A stretch of DNA of 20,615 nt from Bacteroidales bacterium (GTDB lineage Bacteria; Bacteroidota; Bacteroidia; Bacteroidales; Muribaculaceae): positions 1 to 20,615 of the forward strand of contig CAAGGJ010000078.1 of NCBI GenBank assembly GCA_900769345.1, written 5' to 3'. Made by a program: the position numbers and the translations under genes. The first letter of the stretch is position 1. The number at the start of each line of letters is the position of its first letter. This document shows positions 1 through 7,933 of this stretch, piece by piece. Below the pieces are notes generated by a model that worked only from the letters and a program-made list of their open reading frames with translations, had not been told where the DNA came from and ran no database searches.

Positions 1-386
<386 letters not shown>

Positions 387-692
387 TATATCTTATTTTT
401 TATTTTTCTTGTTTTAAGACCGTGGCGCTTACGTCATGACTTTCATCACGCCTTCAGCTTCTCACCTTTAACGAATAGCTTATCCGCTCGGATGCCCTTT
501 ATTGTTCGTTGTATTTCTTTACCTGTCTCGTATCTTCTAAACTCAAGCGTATCTTGACGGAAACTGTATCATTTTATGACATGTTTTACCTTGTCACTCA
601 CTGTTTTCCTTTGTACTACTTTCGTCTTGTTGCAAATATTTCAATGACCTCTGTCTTAGCTCTCAAGTCTCATTTATTCCCGAAAGCGAGTG
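387..692 (-). other. rRNA operon leader (no protein gene)
   Basis: About 300 nt lie between the inferred rRNA transcription start and the 16S 5' end. Open frames on the plus strand here are antisense to the leader and start inside the 16S gene, so they are not believed. The stretch is AT-rich and pyrimidine-rich on the plus strand. No clear boxA or tRNA was found. It probably contains the 5' strand of the 16S processing stem, whose partner lies outside the window. Confidence 0.6.
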
Positions 693-724
693 CAAAGTTA
701 ATACCTTTTTCCGAACCCACAAAA
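693..724 (-). promoter_or_regulatory. rRNA operon promoter (Bacteroidota sigma-ABfr type)
   Basis: On the minus strand TTTTG (720-724) is followed by exactly 19 bp and then TAACTTTG (693-700). This matches the known Bacteroidota -33 TTTG and -7 TAnnTTTG elements. Transcription should start near 686-689 and read through the leader into 16S. Very AT-rich DNA lies just upstream (725-800), as expected of an UP-like region for a strong rRNA promoter. Confidence 0.88.
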
Positions 725-951
725 CATTTTTCAATATTTTTTACAACTATTTTTACCGTCCCACGTCCAAAACCCCTTCACTCAATAACTTACACCGCAA
801 TTTTTTTTGAGATGTCTACTACAAGAACGAAAGCAAGAATTTCGACAACCTAATGACTTGTATGGGCAAGTGCTTAGTGATATCGATAGTGAATGACAAT
901 CGCCACATAGATGATGCATTGGCTGAATAACTCTTAACTGCCTGTTTCCAA
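725..951. other. Intergenic DNA without a recognisable gene
   Basis: This spacer lies between the rRNA promoter and the hairpin at 952. It contains a T8 run near 801-810 and a small hairpin near 855-877 (ACTTG/CAAGT). No credible coding frame or known RNA family was recognised. A small RNA ending at the 952-992 hairpin is possible, but no matching promoter was seen. Confidence 0.4.
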
Positions 952-992
952 ACCGAGCAGGGCGATGCGGCGCATCGTTTGCTCTGCTCGGT
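952..992. terminator. Two-tier hairpin, terminator-like
   Basis: ACCGAGCAG (952-960) pairs perfectly with CTGCTCGGT (984-992), and within the loop CGATGC pairs with GCATCG. On the plus strand GTTTT follows, making it terminator-like, but no plus-strand gene precedes it. The same T run is the -33 box of the promoter at 994-1025, so the structure might instead be an operator or the end of an unannotated small RNA. Confidence 0.6.
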
Positions 993-993
993 G

Positions 994-1025
994 TTTTGGG
1001 AACAGAATGAAAAGGATTATATTTG
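994..1025 (+). promoter_or_regulatory. Promoter of the 61-aa Cys-rich gene
   Basis: TTTTG (994-998), a 19-bp spacer and TATATTTG (1018-1025) match the Bacteroidota consensus. Transcription should begin near 1030, giving a 5' UTR of about 60 nt before the ATG at 1091. The -33 box touches the hairpin at 952-992. Confidence 0.8.
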
Positions 1026-1090
1026 CATTAAAATAACAGCCCGCCGATGATGCTCACTGCGTGTAGAATGAATAATAAATATATAGAAAT

Positions 1091-1276
1091 ATGATAACTA
1101 ATCCGATATGTAATAAATGTAGACATTTTTGTCTAAATCACGGAGATGGGACTGGGATAGGATGTAAGGCTTTCCCTAACGGCATCCCAGACGAGGCGAT
1201 GTGCAACCATTACAAGAAGATAGCAGGACAAAAAGGCGAGCCCCTCGAGGAACTCGCCTTATATATTAATGTATAG
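1091..1276 (+). CDS. Small Cys-rich protein, possible zinc-binding, CKAFPNGIP motif
   Basis: A 61-aa protein with cysteines at 7, 10, 14, 25 and 38 and histidines at 12, 17 and 40. The CNKCRHFC start followed by GIGCKAFPNGIPDE resembles a widespread family of tiny uncharacterised bacterial proteins with a C-x-AFP-x-GIP signature. The cysteine spacing suggests a small metal-binding knuckle, which is an inference. It has no signal peptide or membrane segment. The gene has its own strong upstream promoter, which argues that it is real. Its last ~14 codons lie inside the terminator of the convergent thr operon, and only 12 bp separate its stop from that of thrC. Function unknown. Confidence 0.75.
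   Translation: MITNPICNKCRHFCLNHGDGTGIGCKAFPNGIPDEAMCNHYKKIAGQKGEPLEELALYINV
1229..1260 (-). terminator. Terminator of the thr operon
   Basis: On the minus strand AAGGCGAG (1253-1260) and CTCGCCTT (1233-1240) form an 8-bp stem around a 12-nt loop, followed by a run of T (1230-1234). It lies 29 bp past the thrC stop codon, the classic place for an intrinsic terminator. The loop contains the palindrome CCTCGAGG. The same DNA encodes the C-terminus of the 61-aa protein on the other strand. Confidence 0.82.
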
Positions 1277-1288
1277 AAAAAAACGCGC

Positions 1289-2599
1289 TTATGCTTGGGT
1301 GAGCAAATATTTCTTGAATGCGCCAAAAGCCGGAAACATCTTCACGCTGTGCTTGGGGTTGTGCATAAACTCAAGCAAACGGTCGGGTATATCGATATCT
1401 GCACCAATAATCTCATCGACCACCGATTTGAACTTGGCAGGATGTGCAGTTTCGAGCATCACGCCCACTTCACCAGGCTGCAGTCCTTCGAGAAGGCTTC
1501 GATAAGCTACTGCACCATGCGGGTCGAGCAAATAACCTTCGGTGCGATATACCTCGGCAAGTGTGGCTGCAATCTGCTCATCGGTATAGGTAAATCCGCT
1601 GATTTCAGCCTTAATAGCCTCCCAATCATTGCGATAAAGGTCGAGAATACGAGCAAAATTGCTCGGATTGCCCACATCCATAGCGTTGGCGATGGTAGCA
1701 ACCGATGGTTTTGGCTCAAATTTTCCGGTTTGGAGATATTTATACACCACATCGTTGCGATTATTGGCGGCAATAAATCGCCTAATGGGCAATCCCATGG
1801 CTTTGGCAATGAGTCCGGCAGTGAGATTTCCGAAATTGCCGCTCGGCACCGACACCACCACATTGTCGAGATTCTCGCCCTTGCGAGCCAGTTGGGCATA
1901 GGCATAGAAATAATAGAACATCTGCGGCAGGAATCGAGCCACATTGATGCTATTAGCACTGGTGAGCATCATACGGCTATTGAGTTCGGCATCGGCAAAG
2001 GCACTTTTCACCAACGCTTGACAATCGTCGAATGTACCATCCACTTCGATAGCGGTAATATTATTACCCAAAGTGGTGAATTGCGCCTCTTGAATGTTGC
2101 TCACCTTACCCGAAGGATAGAGCACAAACACCCTCACACCGTGCACGCCCAAGAATCCGTTAGCCACGGCGCCACCGGTGTCGCCCGACGTGGCAACAAG
2201 CACATTCACCATACGCTCCTCAGCCGAACGGGCATTGAAATACCCCAGCAATCGTGCCATGAAACGCGCCCCCACATCTTTAAATGCCAATGTAGGGCCA
2301 TGGAAAAGTTCGAGTGAATAGCGATTTTCAGCCACTTTCACAAGAGGGATATCGAAATTGAGCGTTTCGGTTACTATTTGCTTCAAAGCGTCGGAATCCA
2401 CATCTTCGCCAAAGAGCATATAAGCCACAGCGAAAGAAATCTCGGGGAGCGACATCTTACCGATGTTGCTGAAAAAAGCTCGCGGCATCTTGCCGATGCG
2501 TTCGGGCATAAACAGGCCACGATCGGCAGCAAGGCCTTTAACTACAGCCTCACCAAGACTGACCTTGGGTGTATTGTTATTGGTACTATAATACTTCAT
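1289..2599 (-). CDS. thrC: Threonine synthase
   Basis: A 436-aa PLP enzyme that converts O-phosphohomoserine and water to threonine and phosphate in the cytoplasm. The N-terminal SLGEAVVKGLAADRGLFMP block is typical of the family. The PLP lysine is K107 in HGPTLAFKD, the same position as in E. coli ThrC. The phosphate-binding loop SGDTGGAVANGF follows at about residue 145, and SVPSGNFGN lies further on. The length matches the E. coli-type (class I) enzyme. It is last in the leftward thr operon, 19 bp after the apgM-like gene, and ends at the terminator around 1245. No separate promoter is visible in the short gap. The ATG at 2599 starts at the conserved MKYYST. Confidence 0.97.
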   Translation of the reverse strand: MKYYSTNNNTPKVSLGEAVVKGLAADRGLFMPERIGKMPRAFFSNIGKMSLPEISFAVAYMLFGEDVDSDALKQIVTETLNFDIPLVKVAENRYSLELFHGPTLAFKDVGARFMARLLGYFNARSAEERMVNVLVATSGDTGGAVANGFLGVHGVRVFVLYPSGKVSNIQEAQFTTLGNNITAIEVDGTFDDCQALVKSAFADAELNSRMMLTSANSINVARFLPQMFYYFYAYAQLARKGENLDNVVVSVPSGNFGNLTAGLIAKAMGLPIRRFIAANNRNDVVYKYLQTGKFEPKPSVATIANAMDVGNPSNFARILDLYRNDWEAIKAEISGFTYTDEQIAATLAEVYRTEGYLLDPHGAVAYRSLLEGLQPGEVGVMLETAHPAKFKSVVDEIIGADIDIPDRLLEFMHNPKHSVKMFPAFGAFKKYLLTQA

Positions 2600-2618
2600 A
2601 ATGCTACAAAAGATAAAT

Positions 2619-3830
2619 CTATACTCTGAAAAATTCCTTTATATATTCATCGTCTCTCATAATATTATAACCACCGGAAGCCGCCGAAAGTTCATCGAAC
2701 TTGGTAACTTCGTCGGGATTTTCGCCGGGGTGCCAAATTACGAACGGCACCGGGCGAGCTGTATGTGTGCGCACGGCACATGGTGTGGGATGATCGGGGA
2801 GCAACGACACCGACACAGGGAAATCGAAACTCTCAATAGCCTTCATCACCGGAGCCACCACACGACTGTCGAGATATTCTATGGTCTTTGTTTTAAGGGC
2901 AAAATCGCCTTCGTGACCTGCCTCATCACTTGCCTCAACGTGCAGAAACACAAAATCGTAGTCGCCACGCAGAGCATCGATGGCAGCTTGCGCTTTACCT
3001 TCGTAGTTGGTGTCGTAGAGACCCGTAGCGCCTTCCACATTTATCACATCAAGTCCGGCATAGATGCCTATACCGCGAATAAGATCTACGGCAGTAATCA
3101 CCGCGCCGCGACCTATGCCATACATCTCTTGCAAAGTGCGCATCCGGGGACGATAGCCAAGCGACCACGGCCAAATACTGTTAGCCATATCCTTACCCTG
3201 CGCTGCTCGAGCCTGATTGACAGGATGTTTGGGCAGAATATCTTGCGAGCGAGCTATCAAGTGCGAAATAAGTTGTGTAGTAGGCTCTGCCTCCGGGCAC
3301 AATGCACGAGGCATAACATCGGCAGCCGATGTGCCGGGCACATCGTGTGGCGGAGTGCAATGCACGCGTTTGTCGCCGCCTGCTATTTTCAGCACATGGC
3401 GATACGAAACGCCGTTGAAAAATCGCACCTTGTCATCAGCAAGATTTTCGTTGAGATAGTCTATGAGTTGAGCTGCCTCGGCATCGCTGATGTGACCTGC
3501 CGAGTGATTCTTGATTTTGCCGTCTTCGATGCAAATAAGATTGCATCGCATAGCCAATTCGCCGGGAGTCACGTCGACACCCATACTTGCGGCTTCGAGT
3601 GAGCCTCGTCCCTCGTACACCTCAGCCAAATCGTAGCCGAAAAGCGACAAGTGCGCCACTTCGCTGCCCGGATGGTATCCCGCAGGCACGGTATGTAGCA
3701 ATCCCACTCGTCCCATGCTGCACAACCTGTCGATATTAGGTTTGTGCGCCGCCTGAAGAGGAGTAAGATTGCCAAACTGAGGCGACACCTCATCGGCCAT
3801 ACCATCTCCTAATATGATAATATGCTTCAT
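2619..3830 (-). CDS. apgM: ApgM-family phosphoglycerate mutase-like protein; likely homoserine kinase
   Basis: A 403-aa member of the alkaline-phosphatase superfamily, archaeal-type cofactor-independent phosphoglycerate mutase branch. Visible metal-site and nucleophile motifs are IILGDGMAD (D9), HPGSEVAHLSLFGYD (S56), HVEASDEAGHEGD (about 297-309) and LPDHPTP with RTHTARPVPF (about 344-363). By name it would interconvert 2- and 3-phosphoglycerate. It sits between thrA and thrC in an operon that has no GHMP-type thrB, and this subgroup has been proposed as an alternative homoserine kinase in Bacteroides and relatives. Homoserine phosphorylation is therefore the likelier role, supplying the ThrC substrate. 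Family membership is seen directly; the role is inferred from context and family knowledge. Confidence 0.9.
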   Translation of the reverse strand: MKHIIILGDGMADEVSPQFGNLTPLQAAHKPNIDRLCSMGRVGLLHTVPAGYHPGSEVAHLSLFGYDLAEVYEGRGSLEAASMGVDVTPGELAMRCNLICIEDGKIKNHSAGHISDAEAAQLIDYLNENLADDKVRFFNGVSYRHVLKIAGGDKRVHCTPPHDVPGTSAADVMPRALCPEAEPTTQLISHLIARSQDILPKHPVNQARAAQGKDMANSIWPWSLGYRPRMRTLQEMYGIGRGAVITAVDLIRGIGIYAGLDVINVEGATGLYDTNYEGKAQAAIDALRGDYDFVFLHVEASDEAGHEGDFALKTKTIEYLDSRVVAPVMKAIESFDFPVSVSLLPDHPTPCAVRTHTARPVPFVIWHPGENPDEVTKFDELSAASGGYNIMRDDEYIKEFFRV

Positions 3831-3862
3831 AAGCTATAATTTCAAAAAAAAATCGCAACATT

Positions 3863-3907
3863 AACAGTGATTTGCAATCTACTGTTCATCTAACTACCCT
3901 GTGGTAG
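3863..3907 (-). promoter_or_regulatory. Two small hairpins in the thrA-apgM gap
   Basis: In the 91-bp gap, AACAGT/ACTGTT (3863-3868 and 3881-3886) extends with GAT/ATC and one bulged base. CTACC/GGTAG (3894-3907) forms a second 5-bp hairpin with a 4-nt loop. A T9 run on the minus strand lies 8-9 nt beyond the first. No TAnnTTTG promoter was found in the gap, so apgM is probably co-transcribed with thrA. The hairpins may affect mRNA stability or cause partial termination. Confidence 0.35.
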
Positions 3908-3921
3908 AATCGCTCAGCACT

Positions 3922-6357
3922 TTATCGAATGTTGGCAATGCTGATAATATCGGCAAACACGCCAGCTGCAGTCACTTCGGCACCGGCGCCGTAGCCCTTG
4001 ATTTCCATCGGGAACTCATGATAACGGTCGGTGGTGATAAGTATCACATTGGTGCTGCCCTCAAGGGCGAAGAATGCGTGATTCATATCCACTTTCTTCA
4101 TTCCGATGCTGAGTTTACCATTTTCGAGCGTAGCCACAAAGCGCAATTTCTTGTGTTCAGCCTCGGCTTCGGAGCGCATTTGTTCGAACACCGGGTCGAG
4201 TTCGGTGACACGACCCATGAAGTCGTCGACCGAGCCTTCGAAATATTCTGCGGGCACCGAAAGGTGCTTCTCCACATCGGTCTGTTCCATCTTATAGCCC
4301 GATTCGCGAGCCAAGATAGTGATTTTGCGAGCCACGTCGTTTCCACTTAAGTCGACGCGTGGGTCGGGCTCGCTGTAGCCACGTTCTTTAGCCAACTTGA
4401 CAGTAGCGCTGAACGGCACATCGCTGCTGAGAGTGTTGAAAATGAAGTTTACCGTACCCGAAAGCACTGCCTCAATCTTCAAAATCTTATCGCCCGAGTT
4501 GCGCAAATTGTTAATGGTGTTGATGATAGGCAAACCTGCGCCCACATTGGTCTCGAAGAGGAATTTCACATCACGTTTGTGAGCTATTTCCTTGAGCTTG
4601 ATATAATCTTCATATTTCCCCGAAGCGGCTATCTTGTTGGCTGCCACCACGTTCACATTGTGATCGAGGAGTTCGGCATATATTTTTGCAATATCAGCAC
4701 TTGCAGTGCAGTCCACAAACACCGAGTTGAAGATATTCATCTTAATAATCTCGTTCTTGATATTCTCGGGAGTAGCCTGCATTTCGGCATTAGCCAAGAG
4801 CGAATTCACGTCGTTGATATCGAGGCCGCGGCGGTCGAAAACACACTTCTTGGAGTTGGCAAGGCCCACCACGCGAAGTTCGAGCGACTTTTCGCGAATA
4901 AGATTGTCGCGCTGCTTGCGTATCTGGTTCACGAGGCTCATACCCACATTGCCCACACCGGTAATAAAGAGATTGAGCACCTGAGTTTCCGAAAGGAAGA
5001 AACTGTCGTGAATCACATTCAGAGCCTTGCGCAGATAAGCCAAATCGATAACGAACGAGATGTTGGTCTCAGAAGCACCTTGAGCACAAGCAATTACGTT
5101 GATACCATTGCGACCGAGCGTGTTAAACAAGCGGCCGGCAATACCCGGAGTGTGCTTCATATTTTCGCCCACGATAGCCACCGTAGCGAGGTCCTTCTCG
5201 GCGGTGATGTCGCTGATATCGCCCGTGCTGAGTTCGGCGGCAAATTCTTCGCGAAGCACAGCCACAGCCTTCTCGGCATCGGCATTCTTAACAGCAAACG
5301 AAGTGTTGTGCTCCGACGAAGCTTGCGACACCAAGAACACGCTCACGCCATTGGCAGCAAGTGCGTGGAATATGCGCGAATTGATACCTATCACGCCCAC
5401 CATACCAAAACCGGTGAGGGTGATAAGGCAAGTATCATTGATCGACGATATACCCTTGATGGCTTTCACCTCGCTGCTCTTATCGTCGGAAATAAGTGTT
5501 CCGGGAGCTGTGGGATTGAATGTATTCTTGATGAGAATAGGTATGTTTTTGTGGAAAACAGGATAGATAGTAGGCGGATACACCACCTTAGCGCCGAAGT
5601 TGCAAAGCTCCATTGCCTCGATAAATGTAAGCTTATCGATAACGTAAGCCGAGCTGATAACACGCGGGTCGGCAGTCATAAATCCGTCGACATCGGTCCA
5701 AATCTCAAGTTTCTCAGCGTCGAGAGCCGAAGCAATGAGAGCAGCAGTGTAGTCACTACCGCCACGACCCAAGTTAGTCACCTCGCCGGTGTGCTCATCT
5801 TCGGAGATAAATCCCGGCACTACTGCCACCTTACCGGTGAAGTTGGCAAAAGTCTGCTTTATGAGTTTTTCGGTAAGCACCAGGTTGGCATAATGTTTGC
5901 CAAACTGAGTATTGGTCTTCACATAATTACGCGAATCGAAGTGCACAGCACCATTGATTATGCGAGCAATGATAGCGCTCGATAGTCGTTCGCCATAGCT
6001 CACCACAATGTCGCGGGTGCGATCCGAAAGGTCCTTAATGAGCGAAATGCCGCGGAAAATGTTGCCAAGTTCCTCGAGCAAAGGCTCCACTATACCACGC
6101 ACTTCAGCTTCTTTCTCGGCGGGAACCATTCCCACTATCACATCCTCGTGACGGCGTACTATCTCCTTGAATTGTTGCAGATATTCAGCATCGCCTTGCG
6201 AAGCCAATTGTGCAGTATTGATGAGTTTGTCGGTGATTCCACCCAATGCCGATACTACCACTACCACCTGCTCGTCGCATCCTTCAACTATCGATTTCAC
6301 ATGTTGCAAACTGTATACTGTTCCAACCGATGTGCCTCCAAATTTTAATACCTTCAT
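3922..6357 (-). CDS. thrA: Bifunctional aspartokinase / homoserine dehydrogenase
   Basis: An 811-aa fusion enzyme catalysing the first and third steps from aspartate to homoserine. The aspartokinase domain spans about 1-290, with KFGGTSVG (5-12), GRGGSDYTAAL (198-208) and DVDGFMTADPR (222-232). Two ACT-type regulatory modules follow at about 310-385 and 390-460, the usual site of threonine feedback inhibition. The homoserine dehydrogenase domain runs from about 462, with the NAD(P) loop ITGVGNVG (465-472), the NKIAASG region (574-580), LSGTVNFIF (632-640) and EPDPRVDLSGNDVARK (663-678). Length and order match E. coli ThrA. It is the first gene of the leftward thr operon, with a promoter and a structured leader upstream. 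Confidence 0.97.
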   Translation of the reverse strand: MKVLKFGGTSVGTVYSLQHVKSIVEGCDEQVVVVVSALGGITDKLINTAQLASQGDAEYLQQFKEIVRRHEDVIVGMVPAEKEAEVRGIVEPLLEELGNIFRGISLIKDLSDRTRDIVVSYGERLSSAIIARIINGAVHFDSRNYVKTNTQFGKHYANLVLTEKLIKQTFANFTGKVAVVPGFISEDEHTGEVTNLGRGGSDYTAALIASALDAEKLEIWTDVDGFMTADPRVISSAYVIDKLTFIEAMELCNFGAKVVYPPTIYPVFHKNIPILIKNTFNPTAPGTLISDDKSSEVKAIKGISSINDTCLITLTGFGMVGVIGINSRIFHALAANGVSVFLVSQASSEHNTSFAVKNADAEKAVAVLREEFAAELSTGDISDITAEKDLATVAIVGENMKHTPGIAGRLFNTLGRNGINVIACAQGASETNISFVIDLAYLRKALNVIHDSFFLSETQVLNLFITGVGNVGMSLVNQIRKQRDNLIREKSLELRVVGLANSKKCVFDRRGLDINDVNSLLANAEMQATPENIKNEIIKMNIFNSVFVDCTASADIAKIYAELLDHNVNVVAANKIAASGKYEDYIKLKEIAHKRDVKFLFETNVGAGLPIINTINNLRNSGDKILKIEAVLSGTVNFIFNTLSSDVPFSATVKLAKERGYSEPDPRVDLSGNDVARKITILARESGYKMEQTDVEKHLSVPAEYFEGSVDDFMGRVTELDPVFEQMRSEAEAEHKKLRFVATLENGKLSIGMKKVDMNHAFFALEGSTNVILITTDRYHEFPMEIKGYGAGAEVTAAGVFADIISIANIR

Positions 6358-6402
6358 CTGAGTTTTGCGTATTCTGTTATTTATCTTTCTTTGGCGGGCG
6401 AA

Positions 6403-6489
6403 CTCCTTGCACCCTATTTTTCGTTTGTTATATTTTTATTGCAAGGGAGCAGACATTCGCGGCCTTCCCTCTCTTGCGCCACAAAAGTA
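6403..6489 (-). promoter_or_regulatory. thrA promoter and structured leader
   Basis: TACTTTTG at 6482-6489 (minus strand) fits the -7 consensus. The -33 region is weak: only a TG, 19 bp upstream. Transcription should start near 6475-6478, leaving a leader of about 120 nt. In the leader, segment A GCAAGAGAG (6469-6477) can pair with B CTCCCTTGC (6441-6449) with one mismatch. B can instead pair with C TGCAAGGAG (6403-6411) with one bulge. A six-codon frame MSAPLQ-stop (6436-6456) covers B. This could be an attenuator-like switch, but it is not the Thr/Ile-rich leader peptide of E. coli. Confidence 0.45.
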
Positions 6490-6740
6490 ATAATTTTTTG
6501 CGATATAACATTATTTATTTGCGCAAATACGCTATTTATAATAACATTTTTGCCATTTTACCATATATTTTACTTCTAATTTGACGGTTTTATACCCTAT
6601 TCTACTTTCAAAAAGACAGCATTGCGTCCCAAAATCTTGCAAATTTTTCTCAAAAACCTCAATAGGCCCCAAAAGTAGTCGATTTTTCCGCCCATCACCG
6701 CCATCACCACCCAAAACACAGGTAATCACAATCATTGTTT
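6490..6740. other. AT-rich intergenic stretch, no supported gene
   Basis: This stretch lies between the thrA promoter and the first copy of the 70-bp repeat. A 78-aa minus-strand frame (6532-6768) exists but has no recognised family, and its N-terminal part lies in the repeat. A TACTTTTG match at 6670-6677 (minus) has no -33 partner. It may hold remnants of older intergenic insertions. Confidence 0.4.
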
Positions 6741-6810
6741 CACAGATAACCACACCCCACCCGCGCAAATCAGCTTCCTAAATATTCTTGTGGCAATCCG
6801 CGTGAAAAAA
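6741..6810 (+). repeat. Direct repeat, left copy (about 70 bp)
   Basis: The sequence beginning CACAGATAACCACACCCCAC and containing CTTGTGGCAATCCG matches 9341-9408 with about four differences, including one single-base deletion. Both copies have the same orientation. They enclose the Abi-like and BspA-like genes. The left copy has only one CTTGTGGCAATCCG unit, while the right copy continues into an array. Confidence 0.9.
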
Positions 6811-6892
6811 ACGAAGACCAGATAGGATATGCAAATTAAAAGATTAGCCGAATAATTTGAAAACTAATAAATAGCCTATGTAACTAATACGA

Positions 6893-7789
6893 TTAACACA
6901 TCCACAGAGGTTGATTCTCCCAATCATTTGGGAAACCCATATAATGGATGTTTATCTCAGGATATTCGTTTAACAGATTTTTAACCTGTGTCTTGAAGTC
7001 ATTTTGGGGATATATACCATCTAACAGGTATGCCAGAAAGCATATCTGTGCGTATAGTTTGTTGGAACGGACATGGGTGCAATCAACCCAGTTTCTTCTG
7101 GCTCTTATTGATAATTGTGGCATTTGCGGAAAACGACGGTTCCACACACGTGCGTGGTGAGCAAGACAGTTACGAAGGATTACAATACACTTTATCCAAC
7201 TTTCCAGAACTTGATGTTGAGGCAGATTATAAAGTCGGGCAATTTGCTTTTTGACGCGATTGTCATTTAGGTTGCAGAACAATTTGGACAATGTGCCAAA
7301 AGAAGCAACCTCCAGTGTCTTCCATACAGGAGGAACATCAGGAGAACTATATTTCCTGAAATGTTCTTGGATGAAATCCTCTTTTGAACGCTGTACCTCT
7401 CTCTTTATGGTAGTCAAATTGTCCGCATACATCGCTCTGTTAATGCAAAGATTGGAATCTGCGAACCAGAAAGGGCCATGAGAAAGGGCAACATGATGTA
7501 TCACCTTTGAACGTAGTGATATCTCTATACTTTGGGTTGCCGTGAAAAGAAGACTACGCAGTTTTTTATCGAAATAGTAGATATAAACCGCATCCTCAAA
7601 ATAGGTATCAGGTTTATACAAGTGCCTGTCGTTATCTATTTCAAAATAACGGAGATAGTTTGCAATGCGGAAATAACTGATATTCGCCAACACCTCAACA
7701 GCCCGTTCTTCATCTTTGAACAGTAACCCTCTCGCCTTCAACTGAGTCAAGATTTGCGTATAATCAAGAGCATTCTTTGTGTAATCCAT
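6893..7789 (-). CDS. Abi_2 (AbiD/AbiF-like) abortive-infection family protein
   Basis: A 298-aa protein of the Abi family related to lactococcal AbiD/AbiF, which act in phage exclusion by abortive infection. The start MDYTKNALDYTQILTQLKARGLL followed by ANISYFRIANYLRYFE (35-50) is the typical N-terminus, and SIEISLRSKVIHHV lies at 87-100. RNCLAHH (206-212) fits the R-x4-H motif of HEPN-fold RNases, so RNA cleavage is plausible but inferred. An open frame reaches back to 7933, but a good promoter lies at 7859-7889, inside that extension. The conserved domain also begins at the ATG at 7789, so I use that start. The gene is visibly AT-richer than the thr operon and lies between direct repeats, both hints of acquisition. 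No partner gene is adjacent, so it probably acts alone. Confidence 0.85.
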   Translation of the reverse strand: MDYTKNALDYTQILTQLKARGLLFKDEERAVEVLANISYFRIANYLRYFEIDNDRHLYKPDTYFEDAVYIYYFDKKLRSLLFTATQSIEISLRSKVIHHVALSHGPFWFADSNLCINRAMYADNLTTIKREVQRSKEDFIQEHFRKYSSPDVPPVWKTLEVASFGTLSKLFCNLNDNRVKKQIARLYNLPQHQVLESWIKCIVILRNCLAHHARVWNRRFPQMPQLSIRARRNWVDCTHVRSNKLYAQICFLAYLLDGIYPQNDFKTQVKNLLNEYPEINIHYMGFPNDWENQPLWMC

Positions 7790-7858
7790 ATCTCTATAAA
7801 AACGAAGTTCCGCCCTGGTTCGCTGTTCAAATGGGAAGCGTGGCGGAATCTGTTGCTG

Positions 7859-7889
7859 CAAATATACAGTTTTTATTTGAGCGGCGCAA
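7859..7889 (-). promoter_or_regulatory. Promoter of the Abi-like gene
   Basis: Minus strand: TTG (7887-7889), a 20-bp spacer and TATATTTG (7859-7866). The predicted start near 7854 leaves a UTR of about 65 nt before the ATG at 7789. It also rules out initiation at the upstream in-frame ATG at 7933. Confidence 0.72.
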
Positions 7890-7933
7890 GTTTTTGGAAA
7901 TATTATTGGGTGAACGAGGGCATTATTTAACAT

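Noticed and set aside
1295..2317. 340-aa plus-strand frame
   Set aside because: It is antisense to thrC, with His/Ile-rich shadow composition and no recognisable domain.
2601..3602. 333-aa plus-strand frame
   Set aside because: Shadow of the ApgM-like gene on the other strand.
4579..5985. 468-aa plus-strand frame
   Set aside because: Antisense to thrA; it exists because of codon bias in the real gene and has no family features.
6532..6768. 78-aa minus-strand frame
   Set aside because: No family recognised; its N-terminal part lies in the 70-bp repeat and no adequate promoter was seen. It may be a remnant but is not supported as a gene.
7790..7933. N-terminal 48-residue extension of the Abi-like protein
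   Set aside because: The likely promoter lies within it, and the conserved domain begins at the ATG at 7789.
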